From contig NZ_LMOL01000023.1 in NCBI RefSeq assembly GCF_001424565.1, positions 83,137-147,136 on the forward strand: DNA of 64,000 bases, written 5' to 3'. Position numbers and translations under genes: made by a program. This document shows, one piece after another, positions 57,644 to 64,000 of the stretch. Source of the stretch: Arthrobacter sp. Leaf141. GTDB taxonomy: Bacteria; Actinomycetota; Actinomycetes; Actinomycetales; Micrococcaceae. The number at the start of each line of letters is the position of its first letter. Position 1 is the first letter of the stretch. Under the pieces are notes generated by a model. That model worked only from the letters and a program-made list of their open reading frames with translations, ran no database searches and was not told the DNA's origin.

Positions 57644-58666
57644 TTACTCGCCGTGGCTCTTGCGGGCGTCTTCCTCGAGCCGCGGGTCCACATGGGCATC
57701 CTTGGCTTTGGAGCTCAGCAGGCTGGCAACAACGGCAATGATGATGGTGCCGACGATGACTGCGAGGGACACAAAGGTGGGAATTTCAGGGGCCCATTCG
57801 ATGTGGTTGCCGCCGTTGATGAAGGGCAGCTCGTTCACGTGCATGGCGTGCAGGACCAGCTTGACGCCGATGAACGCCAGGATGAACGACAGTGCGTGCT
57901 TCAGGTAGATCAGGCGGTTCATGAGGCCACCCAGCAGGAAGTACAGCTGGCGGAGGCCCATGAGGGCGAACAGGTTTGCGGTGAACACAATAAAGGGGCT
58001 CTGCGTGAGGCCGAAGATGGCCGGGATGGAGTCAACGGCAAACAGCAGGTCGGTAAGGCCGATGGTGATGAACACGATCAGCATCGGGGTGAAGACCTTT
58101 TTGCCGTTCACGGTGGTGCGCAGCTTGCCTTCATCGAATTTCTCCGACATCGGGATGATCTTGCGGATCCGGGCGATGAGCGGGTTTTCCTTGTCCTCCT
58201 CGTCCTCACCTTCGTCCTGTGCCTGCTTCCAGGCGGTCCACAGCAGGAACGCACCGAAGATGTAGAAGACCCAGCTGAACTGTTCGATCACAATGGCGCC
58301 GAGCAGAATGAAGATGCCGCGGAGGATCAAGGCGATGATGATGCCCACCATCAGGACTTCCTGCTGGTACTTTCGGGGTACGGAGAACCTGGCCATGATG
58401 ATGATGAAGACAAAGAGGTTGTCGATGCTGAGGCTGTACTCCGTGACCCAGCCGGCCACAAACTGGCCGCCGAATTCAGGGCCGGTGAAGAAGAACATGG
58501 CACCGGCAAACACCAGCGCGAGGCTGACGTAGAAGGCCACCCAGAGGCCGGCCTCCTTCATGGAGGGTTCGTGCGGACGACGCACCACCAGGAGGAGGTC
58601 AATCAGGAGGATCAGGCCGAGGATGACAAACGAGCCAACCTCGAACCATACGGGCAAATCGAGCAC
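57644..58666 (-). CDS. TerC-family membrane protein (likely Mn exporter)
   Basis: A 340-residue integral membrane protein with about nine helices. TerC marks include EYSLSIDNLFVFIIIMARF near residues 80-98 and DLLFAVDSIPAIFGLT near 206-221; the acidic residues in both are probable metal ligands. A charged Asp/Glu-rich cytoplasmic loop is at about 150-165. The riboswitch candidate upstream supports manganese export rather than tellurite resistance. A GTG start has GAAAGG upstream. Confidence 0.9.
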   Translation of the reverse strand: MLDLPVWFEVGSFVILGLILLIDLLLVVRRPHEPSMKEAGLWVAFYVSLALVFAGAMFFFTGPEFGGQFVAGWVTEYSLSIDNLFVFIIIMARFSVPRKYQQEVLMVGIIIALILRGIFILLGAIVIEQFSWVFYIFGAFLLWTAWKQAQDEGEDEEDKENPLIARIRKIIPMSEKFDEGKLRTTVNGKKVFTPMLIVFITIGLTDLLFAVDSIPAIFGLTQSPFIVFTANLFALMGLRQLYFLLGGLMNRLIYLKHALSFILAFIGVKLVLHAMHVNELPFINGGNHIEWAPEIPTFVSLAVIVGTIIIAVVASLLSSKAKDAHVDPRLEEDARKSHGE

Positions 58667-58695
58667 AGGTAGCCTTTCGCAGGGTACGGAAAAGT

Positions 58696-58815
58696 CGTGT
58701 AAGTCTCTCCGGCCTGCCGATGCACTTGGTGCTGATGTGGCGGCCCGCTACGCCCGGCGGGGCAACCATGCCCTGCGTGTTGACGATCGTAGCACTCGGG
58801 ATACTCCCCTACGCG
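58696..58815 (-). ncRNA. yybP-ykoY manganese riboswitch candidate upstream of terC
   Basis: Read on the minus strand, the conserved parts appear in order: P1 5' arm CGCGTAGG (58808-58815), GGGGAGTA (58802-58809), CGTCAACACG (58776-58785), a CCGCCGGGC stem, and AGACTTACACG, whose CTTACACG (58696-58703) pairs back with P1. This matches the core of the yybP-ykoY family, which senses Mn2+ and often precedes TerC/Alx genes. A -10 TACAGT (58822-58827) would start transcription right at P1. The gene starts 29 bases later, so control of translation is likely. Confidence 0.75.
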
Positions 58816-58876
58816 ACGTTAACTGTAACCCAGACCGGCACCAAAGGACCCCGGCCCACCCAAGATGCCGTGGCGG

Positions 58877-60991
58877 TCAGGCGTGCCCGGCTGCCTGCAT
58901 CTGGCGCAGTTCCTTCTTCAGCTCACCGACTTCGTCGCGGATCCGTGCGGCCACCTCGAACTGAAGATCGGCGGCTGCGCCATGCATCTGCTCGGTGAGC
59001 TGTGCGATCAGCCCCACCAGATCCTCGGCCGGCGCCGCAGCGAGCCCGTCCGCGCGGACCTGGGCTGAGCCCTTCTTCGCGCCGCCCTTGTTTGCCCCCG
59101 TGATCCCGCGCTTGCCCTTGCCGTAGTCGAAGCTGCCCAGCAGCGCATCGGTGTCGGCGTCTTCCTTGGCGAGCTGGTCGGTGATGTCCGCGATTTTCTT
59201 CCGCAGCGGCTGCGGGTCGATGCCACGTTCGGTGTTATAGGCCACCTGGATGGCACGGCGCCGGTTGGTTTCATCGATGGCGTGCGCCATGGAGTCCGTG
59301 ATCCGGTCCGCGTACATATGGACCTGGCCGGAGACGTTGCGGGCGGCACGGCCAATGGTCTGGATCAGCGAGGTCGAGGACCGGAGGAAGCCTTCCTTGT
59401 CCGCATCGAGGATGCTGACCAGGGACACTTCGGGCAGGTCCAGGCCTTCCCTCAGCAGGTTGATGCCCACCAGGACATCGAAGCTGCCCATCCGGAGTTC
59501 ACGCAGCAGTTCCACCCGGCGGAGGGTGTCCACGTCCGAGTGCAGGTACTCGACCTTGATCCCGTGCCCCAGGAGGTAGTCCGTAAGATCCTCCGCCATG
59601 CGCTTGGTGAGGGTGGTGACCAGGATGCGTTCGTTTTTCTCTACCCGGGTCCGGATCTCGCCCAGAAGGTCGTCGATCTGGCCCTTGGTGGGCTTGACCA
59701 CCACCTCAGGATCGATCAGGCCCGTGGGCCGGATGATCTGCTGCACAAAGCCGTCCGCCTTGCCCAGTTCGTACTTGCCGGGGGTGGCGGAGAGATAGAC
59801 GGTCTGGCCTACCCGGTCCAGGAACTCGTCCCACTTCAGCGGCCGGTTGTCCATGGCGGACGGCAGCCGGAACCCGAAGTCCACCAGGTTGCGCTTGCGG
59901 GACATGTCGCCTTCGTACATGGCGCCGATCTGGGGAATGGTCACGTGTGATTCGTCCACCACCAAGAGGAAGTCGTCCGGGAAGTAGTCGATCAGGCAGT
60001 GCGGTGCGGTGCCGCGGGCGCGGCCGTCGATGTGGGAGGAATAGTTCTCGATGCCGTTGCAGAACCCCATCTGCTGCATCATTTCAAGGTCGTAGGTGGT
60101 CCGCATCCGCAACCGCTGGGCCTCGACGAGTTTGTTCTGGCTCTCCAGCACCTGGAGCCGTTCGGCAAGCTCATCCTCGATCCGCTTGATGGCGCGGGCC
60201 ATCCGCTCGGGTCCGGCCACATAGTGGGAGGCGGGAAAGACGTACATTTCGTCCTCTTCCCGGAGCACCTCACCGGTGAGCGGATGGAGGGTCTGGATGT
60301 TCTCGATTTCGTCGCCAAAGAATTCGATCCGGATGGCGAGTTCCTCGTACATGGGGATGATTTCCACGGTATCGCCACGGACGCGGAACGTGCCGCGGTG
60401 GAAGTCCATGTCATTGCGGGCGTACTGCATGGAGACGAATTTGCGCAGGAGGTCATCCCGGTTCATTTCGGCACCCTTGCGCAGGGTCACCATGCCGGCG
60501 ATGTACTCTTCCGGCGTGCCCAGGCCGTAGATGCAGGACACCGTGGCCACCACGATGACGTCGCGGCGGGTGAGGAGCGCGTTGGTGGCGGAGTGCCGCA
60601 GCCGCTCGACTTCCTCGTTGATGGAGGAGTCCTTCTCAATGAAGGTGTCCGTCTGGGCCACGTACGCTTCAGGCTGGTAATAGTCGTAGTAGGAGACGAA
60701 GTACTCCACCGCATTGTTGGGCAGCAGCTCGCGGAATTCGTTGGCCAGCTGCGCGGCAAGGGTCTTGTTCTGCACCATCACCAGGGTGGGGCGCTGCACC
60801 TGCTCGATGAGCCAGGCAGTGGTGGCGCTTTTACCGGTACCCGTGGCGCCCAGGAGCACCACGTCCTTCTCGCCGTTCTTGATACGTTCGGTGAGCTCCT
60901 TGATGGCCGCCGGCTGGTCGCCTGCAGGTTTGAACTCGCTGATGACTTCGAAGGGCGAAACAACACGGTTTATTTCCTGCGCAAGGCTCAT
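58877..60991 (-). CDS. uvrB: Excinuclease ABC subunit B
   Basis: A 704-residue helicase-like damage verifier. Walker [11 protein letters not shown] is near residues 48-57. The beta-hairpin segment [21 protein letters not shown] is typical (split over about 100-120). DESHVT is motif II, and QTIGRAARN is motif VI. A C-terminal UVR motif (about 660-700) contacts UvrC. An insert rich in Lys/Gly precedes it. The ATG lies six bases after a TAGATT -10. Confidence 0.97.
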   Translation of the reverse strand: MSLAQEINRVVSPFEVISEFKPAGDQPAAIKELTERIKNGEKDVVLLGATGTGKSATTAWLIEQVQRPTLVMVQNKTLAAQLANEFRELLPNNAVEYFVSYYDYYQPEAYVAQTDTFIEKDSSINEEVERLRHSATNALLTRRDVIVVATVSCIYGLGTPEEYIAGMVTLRKGAEMNRDDLLRKFVSMQYARNDMDFHRGTFRVRGDTVEIIPMYEELAIRIEFFGDEIENIQTLHPLTGEVLREEDEMYVFPASHYVAGPERMARAIKRIEDELAERLQVLESQNKLVEAQRLRMRTTYDLEMMQQMGFCNGIENYSSHIDGRARGTAPHCLIDYFPDDFLLVVDESHVTIPQIGAMYEGDMSRKRNLVDFGFRLPSAMDNRPLKWDEFLDRVGQTVYLSATPGKYELGKADGFVQQIIRPTGLIDPEVVVKPTKGQIDDLLGEIRTRVEKNERILVTTLTKRMAEDLTDYLLGHGIKVEYLHSDVDTLRRVELLRELRMGSFDVLVGINLLREGLDLPEVSLVSILDADKEGFLRSSTSLIQTIGRAARNVSGQVHMYADRITDSMAHAIDETNRRRAIQVAYNTERGIDPQPLRKKIADITDQLAKEDADTDALLGSFDYGKGKRGITGANKGGAKKGSAQVRADGLAAAPAEDLVGLIAQLTEQMHGAAADLQFEVAARIRDEVGELKKELRQMQAAGHA

Positions 60992-60997
60992 GCTTCT

Positions 60998-61003
60998 AAT
61001 CTA
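60998..61003 (-). promoter_or_regulatory. -10 hexamer of uvrB (leaderless)
   Basis: Minus-strand TAGATT is followed by six bases and the ATG at 60991. No clear LexA box is seen upstream. Confidence 0.55.
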
Positions 61004-61072
61004 CAACCGGGCACCGACAGTCAGGCTGCCAGTCCGTTACCGGCGAACATCCGGTGCCCGCCCGGACAGCCA

Positions 61073-62287
61073 TCAGGGAGTGTACGACGGCGGCGCCCAG
61101 CCGGAGCGGGCAGCCCATTCGGTCATCCGGGGCCAGGCTTCGTCCGTGAACCACGGCTCTTTCGCCTCGGCATAGCCGCGGGTGGTGCCGGCGCCGGCGA
61201 ACTGGTTGGCCAGCACGTTTTTATGCTCTGCATAGCGGGCAGCGGCCCCGGGATCGGCGCGGAGCCAGTCGCGGAACATCAGGGCATAGCGCCATCCCGG
61301 CGAATTCACGGCACGGACGTGGACGTTGACGTCGCGGCCGGGGTCCGCGTTGGCATGGAAGCGCTTCTGCCACCGGGCGCTGTCAGTCTCGGGGGGTTTG
61401 GGAGTGTCGCGGTTGACGCCGGGGACCCGGGGGAACCCGGCGGCGGCCAGGAGTTCCGCGATCCGATCCGCTGCGGCAAGGTCGGGGACGGTGACCTGGA
61501 GGTCGATGACGTCCTTGGCACCGAGCCCAGGAACGGATGTTGAACCGATGTGGTCCACGGCCCGGATCTCATCCGGCGCGGCCGCCCGGATGCGGCCGCC
61601 CAGCCGGGCGGCCTGGAGTGGCCAGCTGTCCCGGTACGGCTCCTGCACCGGACCGCTGTTTCGTGAGGCCCGGACACCCGCGGCGAGGTTGTGCGCAAAG
61701 GGCAGCAGGCGGTCCGCCCACAGCCTGTCCACCCGATCGAGGACATCCCCACGCCCGCCCGAGTTGTCGAGGACCACATCTGCAGCCGCCAGCCGTTCAT
61801 CCCGGCTGGCCTGGGCGGCCAGCCGCGACCGCGCCTCCATCTCCGTCATCCCGCGGTGTTCCACCATCCGCCGCACGCGCACTTCTTCCGGTGCCTCCAC
61901 CACCAGAACCAGGTGGAAGGCGCTCCCCTGCCCGGTTTCCACCAGCAGGGGAATGTCCTGGACCACTACAGAACCTTCGGGGGCAGCTGCCACGAGTTCC
62001 GCGGACCGGGCCCGGACCAGCGGATGGACGATTCCATTTAGGGCCGCCAGGCGCCCGGGCTCACCGAACACCACGGCGCCCAGCTTGGCCCGGTCCAGCC
62101 GGCCGCCGTCGTCCAGCATGGCCGCCCCGAACTCAGCAACGATGCGCCGCAGCCCCGGAGTCCCCGGCTCCACCACCTCGCGGGCCAGGGCGTCGGCATC
62201 CACCAGGACGGCACCCAATTCCCTCAGGCGCGTGGCCACCATGGACTTCCCGGAGGCGATGCCGCCCGTCAAACCGATTTTCAGCAC
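61073..62287 (-). CDS. coaE: Dephospho-CoA kinase fused to GrpB-like nucleotidyltransferase domain
   Basis: A 404-residue fusion. Residues 1 to about 195 are CoaE, which phosphorylates dephospho-CoA in the last step of CoA synthesis: P-loop GLTGGIASGKS at 6-16, DADALAREVV, and QASRDERLAAADVVLDN. Residues about 215-395 form a GrpB/UPF0157 domain with DHIGSTSVPGLGAKDVIDLQ. The same fusion is known in other actinobacteria, and the second domain's role is unclear. The GTG lies six bases after a TAGTGT -10. Confidence 0.93.
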   Translation of the reverse strand: MLKIGLTGGIASGKSMVATRLRELGAVLVDADALAREVVEPGTPGLRRIVAEFGAAMLDDGGRLDRAKLGAVVFGEPGRLAALNGIVHPLVRARSAELVAAAPEGSVVVQDIPLLVETGQGSAFHLVLVVEAPEEVRVRRMVEHRGMTEMEARSRLAAQASRDERLAAADVVLDNSGGRGDVLDRVDRLWADRLLPFAHNLAAGVRASRNSGPVQEPYRDSWPLQAARLGGRIRAAAPDEIRAVDHIGSTSVPGLGAKDVIDLQVTVPDLAAADRIAELLAAAGFPRVPGVNRDTPKPPETDSARWQKRFHANADPGRDVNVHVRAVNSPGWRYALMFRDWLRADPGAAARYAEHKNVLANQFAGAGTTRGYAEAKEPWFTDEAWPRMTEWAARSGWAPPSYTP

Positions 62288-62293
62288 ACTTCA

Positions 62294-62299
62294 ACACTA
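62294..62299 (-). promoter_or_regulatory. -10 hexamer of coaE (leaderless)
   Basis: Minus-strand TAGTGT is followed by six bases and the GTG at 62287. It is divergent from the yigZ-like promoter in a 70-bp gap. Confidence 0.55.
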
Positions 62300-62345
62300 T
62301 CGCCGTGGCCGGGCAACCCCCGGGACCCGGCCCCGCTGCCCGTAC

Positions 62346-62351
62346 TACACT
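62346..62351 (+). promoter_or_regulatory. -10 hexamer of yigZ-like gene (leaderless)
   Basis: TACACT is followed by six bases and the GTG at 62358. Confidence 0.55.
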
Positions 62352-62357
62352 TGAGCG

Positions 62358-63050
62358 GTGCAAGAGCAGGAGAGCCGCGCCACCCGGTACACCACGCTGG
62401 CGGCAGGCGACGGTTTCCGGCACGAACTGGAGATCCGCCGGTCCCGGTTCATCACCGTCCTTCGGCGGACGCCTGACGAAACTGCGGCCAGGGACCTCGT
62501 GGCCGAATTGCGCCGCGAATTCCACGACGCCCGCCATCACTGCTCCGCCTTTATTGTGGGTCCGGACCGGACCGTCCAGCGTTCCAACGACGACGGCGAG
62601 CCATCCGGAACCGCCGGTGCTCCCATACTGGAAGCGCTGGCGAAAAGGGAGACGCTGCCCGGGGTGACGGACCTCAGCGACGTTACAGCCGTCGTCGTCC
62701 GCTATTTTGGTGGTGTGCTGCTGGGCGCCGGGGGCCTGGTCAGGGCATATTCGGAGTCTGTGTCCACGGCGCTGGCACTGGCACCTCTGACGCACAGGAA
62801 CCGGCTGCGGATCTGTTCCACCTCCGTGCCGCCGGGGCATGCGGGGCGGCTGGAGAATGACCTGCGGACTGCGGGGTTCACCCTGGGGCAAACCGCATAC
62901 GGAGGCAGCCACACCATCCTGCGACTGGCCCTCCCGGACGACGCGGAGGCGATCGACGCCGCCAACCACCGCCTGCAGTCGCTGACGGCCGGAACCGCGA
63001 CCCTGACGCTCGAAGGAACCGAATGGGTGGACACTGCGCATGGCAGTTGA
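62358..63050 (+). CDS. YigZ/IMPACT family protein
   Basis: A 230-residue UPF0029 (IMPACT) protein. The core has EIRRSRFITVLRRT, DARHHCSAFIVG, the family block RSNDDGEPSGTAGAPIL at about residues 75-91, and VRYFGGVLLGAGGLVRAY. A C-terminal EF-G-like domain follows. Bacterial members have no firm biochemical role; eukaryotic IMPACT links to translation control. It overlaps the next GNAT gene by 11 bases. Confidence 0.9.
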   Translation: MQEQESRATRYTTLAAGDGFRHELEIRRSRFITVLRRTPDETAARDLVAELRREFHDARHHCSAFIVGPDRTVQRSNDDGEPSGTAGAPILEALAKRETLPGVTDLSDVTAVVVRYFGGVLLGAGGLVRAYSESVSTALALAPLTHRNRLRICSTSVPPGHAGRLENDLRTAGFTLGQTAYGGSHTILRLALPDDAEAIDAANHRLQSLTAGTATLTLEGTEWVDTAHGS

Positions 63051-63540
63051 ACTCGCAGATGTGGACGAATCGGTCCTGACCGGCCTGTGGGAACTCGCGG
63101 TGCGGGACGCGGCCCCGGACGAGGTGACTCCCCCGCTGGGCGGTCCGGGCTGGAACCACGAACGGCATGAGTGGTTTTTGGCGTACCACCGTTCGGCGAC
63201 CGGCCTGGATGGCCCGTCCGGCGAGAAATCGTGGGCTGTTATGGCCAACGGGGAGTTAGCAGGATCCGTGCGGCTCAAACGGATTCCGGCAGCCGAAGCC
63301 ACGGGCGCCGGGGCTGGGGAGGCCGAAACCGGGATCTGGCTGGGCAGGAGTTATCGGGGCCGGGGCATCGGGTCGGCAGCATTGGCGCTGGTGCTGGCTG
63401 CAGCACGGGCTGCCGGCGTGTCCCGCTTATCCGCTTCGACCACCGGGGGGAACGTCGTTGCGCAGCACCTGCTTGCTGCGGCCGGGGCCACTCTTGAACC
63501 CGATCCTGAGGGAGCGGTGAGCGCCGGGTTCGTCCTTTAG
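63040..63540 (+). CDS. GNAT family N-acetyltransferase
   Basis: A 166-residue acetyltransferase unlike the one at 54.4 kb. The acetyl-CoA site is in IWLGRSYRGRGIGSAALAL at about residues 99-117, and STTGGNVVAQHLLAAAGA follows, typical of the GNAT C-terminal half. The substrate is unknown. The ATG overlaps the end of the yigZ-like gene, so the two are co-translated. Confidence 0.82.
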   Translation: MAVELADVDESVLTGLWELAVRDAAPDEVTPPLGGPGWNHERHEWFLAYHRSATGLDGPSGEKSWAVMANGELAGSVRLKRIPAAEATGAGAGEAETGIWLGRSYRGRGIGSAALALVLAAARAAGVSRLSASTTGGNVVAQHLLAAAGATLEPDPEGAVSAGFVL

Positions 63541-63637
63541 CCGGGTGCTTTCCCTACCGGCTGTTGATGTCACGTGTGCCTTTGGGGAACGTTTCAAGGT
63601 CCCCTGGATTGTCGTAGGGTGCTGGGAGAATTCAGGT

Positions 63638-64000
63638 ATGGAAAGGCCCCAGGATTACCTGACGCCGACGACGCCGAGTGGCACCGCCGCTTTCCACGGT
63701 GCGGGAGTGCAGGGCATGGTTGCCGGGGCTGGTTCGGTGCGGCCAGCCGCCCATGGGGCCGGGGTGCAGGATTTGGTGGCCGGGGTGCGGTCCTTGCGTC
63801 CGGCGGCCACGGGTGCGGGCCTGATTGACCAGATCCGTGGGTTGGAGGACCTGAAATCCACTGCGGCCGCGGCGCAGGCCCGCCTTAGCATCGCCTTTGA
63901 CCACCTCGAACGGCAGCGCCAGGCCGGGGCCGGGGTCCCCGCCGCAGAGCAGGGCCAAGGCGTCGCGGCGCAGATCGCGTTGGCCCGACGCGAATCCCCC
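63638..64000 (+). CDS. DUF222/HNH endonuclease-like protein, N-terminal part (3' truncated by window)
   Basis: The first 121 codons are visible. The part from about residue 60, including LKSAAAAAQARLSIAFDHLERQR split across 74-95 and AQIALARRESP, matches the start of the DUF222 region found in the many HNH-type proteins of Micrococcaceae; the HNH motif itself would lie beyond the window. Residues 20-76 form three degenerate 19-residue repeats (GAGVQ..VAG..S.RPAA). A TAGGGT -10 at 63615-63620 and a second GAGAAT at 63626-63631 suggest a very short leader. Confidence 0.78.
   Translation, partial: MERPQDYLTPTTPSGTAAFHGAGVQGMVAGAGSVRPAAHGAGVQDLVAGVRSLRPAATGAGLIDQIRGLEDLKSTAAAAQARLSIAFDHLERQRQAGAGVPAAEQGQGVAAQIALARRESP

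Overview
The window is a GC-rich actinobacterial chromosome segment. Gene content and protein style point to Micrococcaceae, most likely Arthrobacter or Pseudarthrobacter: RbpA, WhiA, OpcA, a CoaE-GrpB fusion, a SufR-headed suf operon, heme A synthase beside an ABC exporter, and a DUF222/HNH-type protein at the right edge. The genus is an inference from sequence style; no rRNA or marker gene settles it. It reads as core chromosome: nearly every gene is intact, tightly packed and of even composition. I see no tRNA, rRNA, IS element, CRISPR array or prophage.

Layout. 1-8.9 kb: end of serB, two short-chain dehydrogenases, a DUF3099 / small Cys-His protein / SURF1 operon, an ABC-F ATPase, a three-gene ECF biotin transporter (bioY-ecfA-ecfT), and a thiolase. 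8.8-11.2 kb: an acyl-CoA ligase paired with the thiolase, divergent from a membrane-anchored zinc metallopeptidase. 11.2-16.4 kb: suf operon (sufR-sufB-sufD-Rieske-sufC-sufT). 16.5-23.5 kb: ABC exporter pair with ctaA, a SulP-carbonic anhydrase fusion, a small SDR, and ctaB. 24-32.2 kb: pentose phosphate operon tkt-tal-pgi-zwf-opcA-pgl. 32.2-36.2 kb (minus strand): gap-pgk-tpiA-secG, then rbpA. 36.4-42.3 kb: sodA and the uvrC-rapZ-yvcK-whiA operon. 42.4-50.8 kb: plsC-like acyltransferase, HAD phosphatase, uvrA, and a heterodimeric ABC exporter with its GntR regulator. 50.9-64 kb: tam-like methyltransferase, DUF3516 helicase, GNAT, S33 peptidase, MFS transporter, terC, uvrB, coaE-grpB, yigZ-like gene, GNAT, and the start of a DUF222 protein.

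How the genes connect. The window joins central carbon flow (oxidative and non-oxidative pentose phosphate pathway, lower glycolysis), respiratory-chain assembly (ctaA, ctaB, SURF1), Fe-S cluster assembly, and all three UvrABC excision-repair genes, which lie at three separate loci.

Most notable non-coding signals. (1) A sequence before terC carries the conserved blocks of the yybP-ykoY manganese riboswitch. (2) A TANNNT -10 hexamer lies exactly six bases before the start codon of at least nine genes, which predicts leaderless mRNAs. (3) Perfect or near-perfect long hairpins separate several convergent gene pairs. (4) A LexA-like palindrome overlaps the uvrA promoter. Enzyme oddities include a thiolase lacking its second catalytic cysteine, an SDR without the usual catalytic tyrosine, and an ABC exporter pair with one degenerate nucleotide-binding domain. 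I found no clearly novel multi-gene system.
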